From NCBI GenBank assembly GCA_022614705.1, contig JAKEIB010000196.1:1-14293 (forward strand): a stretch of DNA of 14,293 bases. The letters are read 5' to 3'. Positions 1-7,400 of the stretch are shown here, one piece after another. Origin of the DNA: Planctomycetota bacterium (GTDB taxonomy: Bacteria > Planctomycetota > Planctomycetia > Pirellulales > Lacipirellulaceae). A program made the translations under genes and the position numbers. Position 1 is the stretch's first letter; each line of letters begins with the position of its first letter. The notes below the pieces were generated by a model. It did no database searches, was not told the DNA's origin, and saw nothing but the letters and a program-made list of their open reading frames with translations.

Positions 1-1
1 C

Positions 2-301
2 ATCACTAACGTGGGGGTCTTGAGCCCCTATGGCACGGCGGGCCAAGGCGGCAATGTCTGGGAATGGGAAGAAACCGAATTTGATCTGGTGAACGACTTT
101 AGTCCCTCTTTCCGCGGCGTCCGCGGTGGCAGTTGGGACGCCGACTCCGGCCACTTACTCGCCTCGTTCCGGCTCAACGGCTTCCCGACGCTCGGGGGCT
201 ACAACATTGGTTTTCGAGTCGCAAGTATCCCTGAGCCGAGTACGATTCTATTAGCGGCGTTGGCGAGCCTTGGTATGTTGCTGCGGAGACGAGCGCGCTA
301 G
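2..301 (+). CDS. PEP-CTERM protein with FGE/SUMF1-like fold, 3' end only
   Basis: The gene enters from the left edge; the reading frame is open from base 2 and ends at TAG 299-301, so about 99 C-terminal residues are visible. The visible part has the C-terminal signature of the formylglycine-generating-enzyme (SUMF1) fold: G-N-V-W-E-W, then R-G-G-S-W, then N-I-G-F-R. It ends in a PEP-CTERM tail: PEP triplet, hydrophobic stretch (TILLAALASLGMLL) and basic RRRAR. In PEP-CTERM systems this tail directs export and envelope sorting by an exosortase, which is not in the window. The visible part has no cysteine where FGE has its catalytic pair, so a structural or binding role is more likely than sulfatase maturation. 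It is a paralogue of the gene at 2595-3560: both share L-S-P-Y-G-T-x-G-Q-G-G-N-V and an identical 20-base stretch (218-237 and 3474-3493). The N-terminus is unseen. Confidence 0.85.
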   Translation: MTNVGVLSPYGTAGQGGNVWEWEETEFDLVNDFSPSFRGVRGGSWDADSGHLLASFRLNGFPTLGGYNIGFRVASIPEPSTILLAALASLGMLLRRRAR

Positions 302-315
302 CAAGCTGGTAGCAA

Positions 316-402
316 GTAGGATGGGTTCCGCTTTGGGAACGCATCGCCACCGCGCACATCATCTTGCCGATGGGTTCCCGCTCCGCGGCGAACCCATCCT
401 AC
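316..402. repeat. Palindromic intergenic repeat, possible bidirectional terminator
   Basis: Arms gtaggatgggttc (316-328) and gaacccatcctac (390-402) are perfect reverse complements over 13 bases; allowing two mismatches the match extends outward to roughly 308-410. A second copy of gatgggttc (369-377) can instead pair with gaacccatc (390-398), giving a tighter hairpin with a 12-base loop. The element lies between two convergent genes (stops at 301 and 474), where it could end transcription from both sides, but there is no clear T-run. It looks like a dispersed bacterial palindromic repeat; I cannot confirm other copies from this window. Confidence 0.55.
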
Positions 403-473
403 TTCACTACTTCACTCGATCGACAGGATCACGAGGGCGGAACGCCGGGAGGCCCTAGCGTTGACGGAGTTGG

Positions 474-1982
474 CTACTCGTTCGCTGGTGGCTGAAGGTC
501 GTCGCCGGGTTGATTCCACAGTCGGTACGGGTCATCCAGCCGGCGCATTTCGGCGAGCAGCAATGATTCCATTTCTTTGAGTATTTCCGCATAGCGCGGG
601 TCGCTGGCGAGGTTCCGCTGCTGCTTCTCAGGCGTGTATCCGGTGAGTTCGATGACCTGCGAGTCGTGGTGCTGCTCAATGAACTCGCAGGGATTCTCGG
701 CGAGATTGAAGAGCTGAGTCTCGCGGACCTGGCCATCCATTACATCGTATTGGATCAGCTTCCAGTCTCCCTGCTTCACGCAGCGCATGCCGGGCTTGGT
801 GCCGCCGTTGTAAACGCCGTAGAGTACGTCGCGCACCGTTTGCTGCGTACCTTCGAGGACGGGCTTGAAGCTGATGCCTTCGTTCGATTCCGGGGGCTGC
901 ACTCCGGTCAGATCGCACAGCGTCGCGAGTACGTCCAACAGATAGATGTTCCCCTTCACGCGCTCACCGGGTTTGATACCGGGCCCCTTGACGATGAAGG
1001 GGACTCGCCAGGTGTGTTCGTAAAGGTTCTGCTTTCCCTGCAAGCCGTGACGGCCGATTGCGATGCCGTGGTCAGCGGTGTAGAAGACGTAGGTGTTTTC
1101 CAACTCGCCCATCGCCGCGAGCTTTTCGAGTACCCGGCCAATTTGCGAGTCGATGTTCTCGCTACAGGCAAATTCGCGGCCGATTTCATTGCGAATGGTC
1201 CACTCGTCGCGGTTCGCCCACACGCCGCTGACGGCCACTTCATCACGCAGGTCTGGATGGCCGTGATGAAACGGGTGGGCTGGCAGGTAATTCACCGGCA
1301 AGGCGGGCTGTTTGAGGTTTGCCGGTGGCAGCGAATTCTTGTCGGCATGATTGACCGCACCATACTTGGCGAGCAACTCCGGTTTGCCGTCGCGCGGGTC
1401 ATGCGGGTGAGAGAAACCGAAAAAGATCAAGAACGGACGGGCGTCTTGAGTGCTCTCGCGCTGTTGAAGGTAGTCGAGTACCTGCTCGGTATGCCATGCG
1501 CTTCCGTCGGCGTCGTTGCCGCCTCGTTTAGCTGCGTCTTTTCGCACGGTGAACTGCTTGTCGGCGCCTTCATAACTATTGCCGACCTTGCAGGTGCGCA
1601 TCGTCGCATAACCGGCGCGATTGAAGACGGCGGCCATGGTGTGCCGATCGAGATCGGGCGGACAGTGGCTTGGCGCTCCCGGTCCGATGGGCAGGTGCCA
1701 GACCGTTCGTCCGCTCATCATCATGTGCCGCGATGGAGTGCAGACCGCGCCAATGAACGATCCCATGTGATGCGCGGCATCAAAAACCATCCCCTCCGCA
1801 GCCAGCCGGTCGAGCACGGGGGTCTGCAGGGCGGACTTCCGCTCGTAGATTCTGAGATCGAACGGCGACTGATCATCGACCACGATGAAGAGAATATTGG
1901 GGCGGCGCTGCTCGGCGGCGAATGACCGCGTCCAACTGACCAAAGCGCACGTCGTCGCGACGAGAACAAGCAGACTTTTCAT
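474..1982 (-). CDS. Sulfatase (S1 family), secreted
   Basis: This 502-aa protein belongs to the formylglycine-dependent sulfatase family, which hydrolyses sulfate esters. Metal-binding Asp-Asp lies at 36-37 (NILFIVVDDQ). The maturation motif C-T-P-S-R is at 81-85 and continues into MMMSGR; Cys81 would be converted to formylglycine. The later active-site segment TADHG (Asp304, His305) is followed by G-L-Q-G-K (Lys316). The C-terminal LFNLAENPCE block is typical of the family, so the gene looks complete. The N-terminus (MKSLLVLVATTCALVSWTRS, then FAAEQ) is a signal peptide, so the enzyme is exported. I chose ATG 1982 because it gives the signal peptide directly and has GGAG about 8 bases upstream; the frame is open for 50 more codons, to ATG 2132, which would bury the signal peptide. 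The substrate cannot be read from the sequence; annotation as an arylsulfatase or choline-sulfatase would be a guess. The gene is transcribed alone, convergent with the left-edge gene and divergent from 2595. Confidence 0.93.
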   Translation of the reverse strand: MKSLLVLVATTCALVSWTRSFAAEQRRPNILFIVVDDQSPFDLRIYERKSALQTPVLDRLAAEGMVFDAAHHMGSFIGAVCTPSRHMMMSGRTVWHLPIGPGAPSHCPPDLDRHTMAAVFNRAGYATMRTCKVGNSYEGADKQFTVRKDAAKRGGNDADGSAWHTEQVLDYLQQRESTQDARPFLIFFGFSHPHDPRDGKPELLAKYGAVNHADKNSLPPANLKQPALPVNYLPAHPFHHGHPDLRDEVAVSGVWANRDEWTIRNEIGREFACSENIDSQIGRVLEKLAAMGELENTYVFYTADHGIAIGRHGLQGKQNLYEHTWRVPFIVKGPGIKPGERVKGNIYLLDVLATLCDLTGVQPPESNEGISFKPVLEGTQQTVRDVLYGVYNGGTKPGMRCVKQGDWKLIQYDVMDGQVRETQLFNLAENPCEFIEQHHDSQVIELTGYTPEKQQRNLASDPRYAEILKEMESLLLAEMRRLDDPYRLWNQPGDDLQPPANE

Positions 1983-2594
1983 ACGCGACTCCGCGTTCAA
2001 CTGGTTCGCGGAAGTGAGGTTCACGTGCCTTCCGTGGCCCATTTCTTCATCGATGCAATATTTTCTCTCGCGGACCGGGTTGCCCTTGCCAACATACTCG
2101 GCCATGTCGCTGTCGTACATGAGTGGGCGCATGTCCCACTGCTCGCGGCGAAGGAGTCAGGGTCGCGGGCTCAGCCAGCGCTGCTTGCCTCGCACGGCTG
2201 GCCATTATTTAACAGCGAGCGGTGTCCTGCGATACAAGACCCAGGAGAACTGCAAAGTCCCAGAAGCAGTCACCCTGAGGTACTCCGAAGTGTCTGGCCA
2301 GATTCTTCGGAAGACCTCAGAATGACCAAGTCGGCGGGACTTTGCAGTTCCCCTGTGAGTTCGTCCGCTGGAAAAATCGGGTTTCCTTGTAAAAAATAAC
2401 TTGCACGTCGCATAAAGCGCGTATGCATCAGGTCCGGTCAACCCCTCTGCCGGTGGAGCGAAACGGCGAACGACCCGTCCCCAATAACCGGCCCCCGGCC
2501 ATTTTGTTAGGCGCTCGAATTTCCGCTAAGCTTCGCTGCAGGATTGATTCGTGATCTTCCGATCGACGACTCAAATCAGTCCCGAGAAACGCTC
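1983..2594. other. Divergent intergenic region, no supported gene
   Basis: This stretch separates the starts of the minus-strand sulfatase and the plus-strand PEP-CTERM gene, so it should hold promoters for both; I see no convincing -35/-10 pair. It contains the nested palindrome 2247-2350, described separately. Bases 1983-2132 are an in-frame 50-codon extension of the sulfatase frame, judged untranslated or a remnant. Short frames across 2205-2441 are translations of the palindrome and not genes. An AT-rich patch (about 2370-2400, ending in a run of A) precedes the plus-strand gene by about 200 bases and may mark its promoter area. Confidence 0.5.
2247..2350. repeat. 104-base nested palindrome (MITE/REP-like)
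   Basis: The outer arms gaactgcaaagtccc (2247-2261) and gggactttgcagttc (2336-2350) are perfect 15-base reverse complements. Inside them, 2269-2290 and 2305-2326 match as reverse complements at 18 of 22 positions (cores ctgaggt and tccgaag), and the centre tctggccaga (2293-2302) is itself a perfect palindrome. The whole element could fold into one long hairpin or be extruded as a cruciform. The inner part resembles a dispersed bacterial palindrome I recall from many genomes (attcttcgg...ctcagaatgac type); the outer 15-base arms look like terminal inverted repeats. No transposase lies inside, so it would be non-autonomous if mobile. Confidence 0.7.
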
Positions 2595-3560
2595 ATGAAA
2601 ATCATCCATCGGTTTGCCATCCTGTTGGCGGCACTCGTTGTTACTTCCAGTGCCGACCCTGCCTGGAGCGACACGTTCGGCAGCGGGGCCAACACGTTCG
2701 ACATCGAATTCGTCACGATCGGCAATCCGGGCAACGTGGCCGACACCACGGGCAACCCCAATCCGGCCGGCTCGGTCGCCCAGGCCTATCGCATCGGCCA
2801 GTTTGAAATCTCCGAGCAGATGATCGACAAGGCCAACACCTTGGGCGGACTCGGCATCACCAAGGACATCCGCGGTGCCGACAAGCCGGCCACCAGGGTG
2901 TCCTGGAACGAGGCGGCCCGGTTCGTGAACTGGCTTAACATAAGCACCGGCAGCGTGCCGGCCTATAAATTTGCCATTCAGCCTGGGGAAGCTGGTTACA
3001 TTGCGAACACCAACATTCAACTGTGGACGATCGGCGACGCCGGCTACAACCCGAACAATCTCTACCGCAACAGTCTGGCGCGGTATTTCCTGCCTAGCGC
3101 CCACGAGTGGTACAAGGCGGCGTATTACGATCCGACCAGCGGCGTCTATTACGACTACCCCACCGGGAGCAACGCGGCGCCCACGGCGGTGGCCAGCGGC
3201 ACGGCGGCTGGCACAGCGGTGTATAACTTCCAGTCCGGCCCTGCCGACATCACGCTGGCCGGCGGCCTGAGTCCGTATGGGACGATGGGCCAGGGCGGCA
3301 ACGTCAGGGAGTGGGAAGAGACGGACGTGGATCTGGTGAACGGCCCAACTCTAACTTCGTCCGCTCGCGGGATTCGCGGCAGCGATTGGGACAGCAACTT
3401 CTCCCCCTTCTTGTCGTCGTCGTACCGGAGCTTGAGCAGCCCGTCCAACGAGAGCAACGGCGTAGGTTTTCGCGTCGCAAGTATCCCTGAGCCAGGTACG
3501 GCGTGCCTCGGAGCGTTTGGAATGGTCGCGGTATTGTGGTTGAGAAGACGCAGAAGCTAA
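2595..3560 (+). CDS. PEP-CTERM protein with FGE/SUMF1-like fold
   Basis: This 321-aa protein begins at ATG 2595, which gives an immediate signal peptide (MKIIHRFAILLAALVVTSS, cleavage probably near AWS-D). The frame is open upstream to a TTG at 2544, but that would place 17 residues before the signal peptide; the SD at 2595 is weak. The mature part starts FDIEFVTIGNPGN and follows the SUMF1/FGE layout: VSWNEAARFVNWLN (about 105-118), LPSAHEWYKAAYYDP (about 173-187), GQGGNVREWEE, then G-F-R at the end. It finishes with a PEP-CTERM tail: IPEPG, a hydrophobic stretch and RRRRS. The only cysteine lies in the tail's hydrophobic stretch, so the catalytic pair of a true FGE is missing. The usual G-N-V-W-E-W is G-N-V-R-E-W here, and R-G-G-S-W is R-G-S-D-W. 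A sorted surface protein of unknown function is the best reading. It is paralogous to the gene ending at 301 and is followed closely by the toxin-antitoxin-like pair. Confidence 0.88.
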   Translation: MKIIHRFAILLAALVVTSSADPAWSDTFGSGANTFDIEFVTIGNPGNVADTTGNPNPAGSVAQAYRIGQFEISEQMIDKANTLGGLGITKDIRGADKPATRVSWNEAARFVNWLNISTGSVPAYKFAIQPGEAGYIANTNIQLWTIGDAGYNPNNLYRNSLARYFLPSAHEWYKAAYYDPTSGVYYDYPTGSNAAPTAVASGTAAGTAVYNFQSGPADITLAGGLSPYGTMGQGGNVREWEETDVDLVNGPTLTSSARGIRGSDWDSNFSPFLSSSYRSLSSPSNESNGVGFRVASIPEPGTACLGAFGMVAVLWLRRRRS

Positions 3561-3606
3561 CGCTTTCGTATTGCCATTGGGCAGGATGCGACCGCATAAT
3601 GACAGC

Positions 3607-3894
3607 ATGGAGTCGCTCGTCCACAACGTGAAAGATATGCCGCCGGAAACGCGTCGCGGCTTTGAAACGGCGCTCGGTGAGACGCTCCGCGACGACCAAC
3701 GTGTCTACGTCATCGTCGTCACACCGGGAGTTGAACCAAGCGACCGGCAACGGGCTGAAGCGCTTGCGGACTTGCGGGAGCTTGGTGCGCGAGGCGCCAA
3801 AAACCGTGAGTCCTTGGGCGTGTCGGTGGACGAAGCGAACAAAGCCGTTGATGAGGCGATGGAGAACGTTCGCCCGCCAAGAGACAGGCAATGA
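3607..3894 (+). CDS. Putative antitoxin partner of PIN-domain protein
   Basis: This 95-aa protein has no signal peptide or membrane segment. Its stop overlaps the start of the PIN gene (ATGA, 3891-3894), a translational-coupling arrangement typical of toxin-antitoxin pairs. Visible blocks are MPPETRRGFETALGETL near the N-terminus, a short beta-like stretch VYVIVVTPGVEP, then two probable helices (ADLRELGARGAKNRES and VDEANKAVDEAMENV) and a charged tail. I recall small proteins with this LPPETRR...LGxxL pattern upstream of COG1569 PIN proteins, so antitoxin is inferred from architecture and context; no DNA-binding motif is evident. The start is uncertain: ATG 3607 fits the expected N-terminus, ATG 3586 and TTG 3571 are in frame, and none has a good SD. 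It begins 46 bases after the PEP-CTERM stop and could be co-transcribed with it. Confidence 0.65.
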   Translation: MESLVHNVKDMPPETRRGFETALGETLRDDQRVYVIVVTPGVEPSDRQRAEALADLRELGARGAKNRESLGVSVDEANKAVDEAMENVRPPRDRQ

Positions 3895-4339
3895 GGGTCG
3901 TGCTGGACACGAATATCCTGGCACGGTCGGCATATAGTCTTGCTGGACCTGCCCCGCGGCAGTTTTGCATCGCTTAGGCGAGCCTGGCCACACGCTAATC
4001 ACCTCATCGCTGCTGCTCGATGAAGTGGGCCGGGTCCTTCGATATCCGCGGTTGCAACGCCTTCACGGGCTGACGGGCGTGGAAATCGACCGTTTTGTCG
4101 CCGATGTGGCCGCTGCTAGCCTTCTGGTTGAACCGGCTTCCGCTCTCGCCGAACACATCGTTGCCTCCGACCCGGACGACGATCCGATTATCGCTGCTGC
4201 CGTCACTGGCAAAGCGGACGTGTTGTGCACGCTCGACAAGCACCTGTACCAGCCGGTAGTGATCGAACACTGCACGAATCATGGCATCCGCGTGATGCGC
4301 GACATCGAGCTACTGGCTCATCTTCGGTCGGTTGGCTAG
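3891..4339 (+). pseudogene. PIN-domain (COG1569-like) toxin, frameshifted
   Basis: The gene starts at ATG 3891 with the hallmark PIN N-terminus M-R-V-V-L-D-T-N-I-L (Asp6 is the first metal ligand) but meets TAG at 3975-3977 after 28 codons. The rest continues in another frame from about 3938 to TAG 4337-4339: HTLITSSLLLDEVGRVL (the Glu of the second motif), DPDDDPIIAAAV (Asp cluster) and C-T-L-D-K-H. All expected acidic residues of a PIN ribonuclease are therefore present, split over two frames. The shift falls in the GC-rich stretch around 3945-3960 (cctgccccgcggcag); removing a CG there, or adding one base, restores a continuous protein of about 149 aa. The family is the putative toxin component, PIN_3/COG1569 type. 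Either the toxin is inactivated or there is a sequencing error; a translated TTG-start C-terminal fragment from 3965 would lack Asp6. I see no convincing slippery site for programmed frameshifting. Confidence 0.75.
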
Positions 4340-4390
4340 CGCGGCGCCGAAGATGGCTGGCGCTCGGCCGAGCTCCCTGAACCAATCTGG

Positions 4391-4458
4391 GATGACACTT
4401 AGGGCAGTCTCTCCGAGACTGCCGATTCGAGTCTCGGAGAGACTCGTCTACGTGTCAT
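4391..4458. repeat. Cruciform-like hairpin repeat between convergent genes
   Basis: Perfect 15-base arms agtctctccgagact (4406-4420) and agtctcggagagact (4430-4444) enclose a 9-base loop, and outer arms atgacac (4392-4398) and gtgtcat (4452-4458) add 7 more pairs. Each 15-base arm is also self-complementary (agtctc-tcc-gagact), so the element can fold as one long hairpin or as two small ones. It sits between the stop of the PIN gene (4339) and the stop of the giant gene (4477), a position suited to bidirectional transcription termination, although no T-run follows. It may be a copy of a dispersed genomic palindrome. Confidence 0.65.
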
Positions 4459-4476
4459 GTCAGCCTTGACGGCACG

Positions 4477-7400
4477 CTAGTGGAGCCGGCTTACGTCGGG
4501 GCGGTGCAAAAACTCTAACAGGTCGGCGAGTTGATCCGCTGTGAGTTTTTGTTCCAGTCCGTCGGGCATCAGCGATTTTCCCGAGGCCCGAAGTTGCTCG
4601 ATGTCGCTGCGGCGAATCGTGTCCTGCTGACTTGCTTCGCGACGCAAGGTGACGCTCTCGGCGGTTTCGGCGGCGATCATTCCGGTCAAGATCCGGCCGT
4701 CGTTGGTCTCCGCCAGGTAGCTGACGAAGTCCGGCGAAACCTGGCGGCTCGGATCGAGGATGTCCACCAGCAGCAGGTCGCTTGGCCGCGAGGCGACGCT
4801 CGCCAAGTCTGGCCCGACACGCTGGCCGATGCCCTGGATGGCATGGCAGGGCAGGCAGTGCTGTTTGAAATGGACGGCGCCGCGCGCCGGATCACCACGG
4901 CGGCCGGCGACGTCGGCGTAGCGTGCGAGGACTTCAGCGCGATCGGCTGGAGCCGCCGCGGCCAGAATGGGCTCGACGCGGCGGCGCAACGATTCATCGT
5001 GCAGTTGGCCCAGGATCTCGCGCGTGCTGGCGGGGAGCTCGTGGGCCGAGAGAGTGTCCGCCTCGAGCGCGACGACGAGGGCGTCGATGCCGGCGGGCGA
5101 GCGGAGAGCCTGGTCACACATGACCTCGCGCGTCGACCGCGTGTGGGAAGACCAGCGAAGAAACAACTCTTGCCAAGCACTGGACGAATCTGCCTGCGCG
5201 GCAGCCCACACCGCCGCGGATTGCACCGGCTGCGGCTGAGTCGGCTGAACAAGTTCGCGCACCCACGTGCCAACGGCATCCGGTTCGCCGTTGGCCGCAA
5301 TGGCGATCGCCCTGGTGCGGTCCTCAACAGCTTGGTTCGCGTCTCCTGCCAGCGCCGTGGCGGCCAACACAATGTCGCTCAGGCCCGCTTTCACACGGTT
5401 CGGCAGCAACTCCGTGGACAGTCCCGGATCACGCAGAGATCGGCCCCGAGCGAACAGGCCGCGCGACAACCCGGCCAGGGCCGCCAGTCCGCCCGCGTCG
5501 CGTGACCGGACCGAATCGGCAGTTAGCCAGTCCAGGCATTCGGCCAAGTCTTTCTCGCCGGCGTGCAATCCGAATTGCTCGCTCAGCTGTTCGAGGAAGA
5601 GCGCATGTTGCCGCGCGCGGACGGCGTCTTCCAGGAGTGCCCGCGTCAGCGGCCAGGGGTTGTGCCCGATCCCGCACAGCACTGCCAGTCGCGACCACGG
5701 CGTATCGTCCTGACCCAGCAACGCAGCCAGCGCGTGGGGCGCTTCGAGATCGTTGCCCGGACCGATCGCCAACGCAAGTTGGAACCGGACGCCGGAATCC
5801 GGATCGTTGGACATTTGGAACATATCGCCCCGAAGCGAAGATGCATCTTCCGTACTGGCAGTGTTCCGACCGGCATGCTTCGACGGACCGCCCAAGTCGG
5901 CCCGTTCGTCGACTCGGTCCGCCACGCGCTCGGCCGCCAATCGCACTGCGTTCCGACGAACATGGGCGTCGTGATCGCGAAGAGCCTTCCGTAGCGACGC
6001 CGTGTCGAGTGCGTCGCCCGCGTCGAGCCAGTTCAGCGTGTGGATCGCATGCAACCGAACCAGCGGCGAGGGGGATTCGGCCAGCAGCTTACGTAATTGT
6101 GGCACGGCCGATTGATCCTGCCGCTCCACGAGTAGTCGCTGCGCTGTGTTCCGCCACCACGCGACGGGATGACCGAGGAGACTCACCAGTTCGTTCGTGC
6201 CGGCGCGGCTCAGTTGGGGACGGCGTTCGGCGGGTAACTGGGGGGGATCCGTGTGGCGGATCCGCCAGATGCGTCCATGTTCGGCCCCGTTGCGCCAATT
6301 CGTCTCGGCCCGGAGCTTTTCATTGGCCACGTAGATGGGATGCTCGACGAACTCGCGATAAAAGTCCACGACGTACAGCGCGCCGTCCGGTCCGGTGGCG
6401 AGGTTGACCGGGTGGAACCAGTTGTCGGTTGAGGCGAGAAACTCCCGGTCCGACTCGCCGGCGCTCCGCCGCGCGACGAATGTCGGACCGGCCGGCTGCA
6501 GCAGGCGTCGAGTCACGAGGTTGGTGAGCGATTCGCAGACGAACGCGTTGCCTGCGTACTCCGTTCCCAGTGCATCACCCGTAAAAATCGTCAGGCCGCA
6601 CATCGCGTTGTAGTAATTGGCTTGTTCCGTATTGAACTGCCTGGGCGGCGCGCTGATCGCGTAGACCCGACCGGTGTCGCTCGGCTCGGAGATATTGACC
6701 ACCGCCTCGGCCGCTGCGGCGGAGTAGTCCTCCACGTCGGTGTCCTCCAGCAGGACGTGCCGCACGGGAACGGTGTTCCAAGACAGGAATCGTTGGCCCC
6801 AGGCGTCGTGGGCCTGGCCAAATTGTGATTGGCCGACAATCGCCTCCGCCTTGCCCGAAATTGGATGAAAACGGAAGTCGCGGGCACGGATCGGCGTCGC
6901 CTGATTCGGCGACGCGTCGGGGCGTCGTACGTCGCCATCGCAGCGGCCGTTGGCGACATAGATCCAGTTGTCGAGCCCCCAGTGGAGCGAGTTGGCCCGC
7001 AGTTGTTGCGAGCCCGTGCCGAAGCCGGTCCACTCCACGCGCCGCACATCGGCACGACCATCCCCGTCGGTGTCTTCCAGATAAAGGATGTCCGGTGCGT
7101 CCGTCACCAGCAGACCGGCACGATACGGCATGACACTGGTTGGGAAGTTCATGCCGTCGCAGAATGTTACCGCGTGCTCATAGCGGCCATCGCCGTCCCG
7201 ATCCTCCAGTCGCCGAATGCGTCCCAGGCCTTCGGTGGTCGGATAGCTAGTCATTTCGGCAACGTACATGCGGCCGTCGGCGTCCCAGGCGACGGCCACG
7301 GGGCTGGCCACGTCTGGCTCTCGGGCAACCAGCTCGATCTGCAAGTTGGGGTCGGCAAACTGAAAGCTGGCCCGTTCCGCATCCGGCGATTGTGGGCCGC

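Noticed and set aside
666..1925. Long plus-strand open frame (419 aa) opposite sulfatase 1
   Set aside because: It is antisense to a gene with clear catalytic motifs, has no recognisable domain and no SD; it is a by-product of GC-rich codon use.
2025..2399. Plus-strand 124-aa frame across the intergenic palindrome
   Set aside because: It is the translation of the nested palindrome (HPEVLRSVWPDSSED type), not a gene; no SD.
3938..3977. Programmed -1 frameshift in the PIN gene
   Set aside because: No good slippery heptamer: the only T-run (3963-3966) would pair poorly after slipping, and I see no stimulating stem directly downstream. A mutation or sequencing error is simpler.
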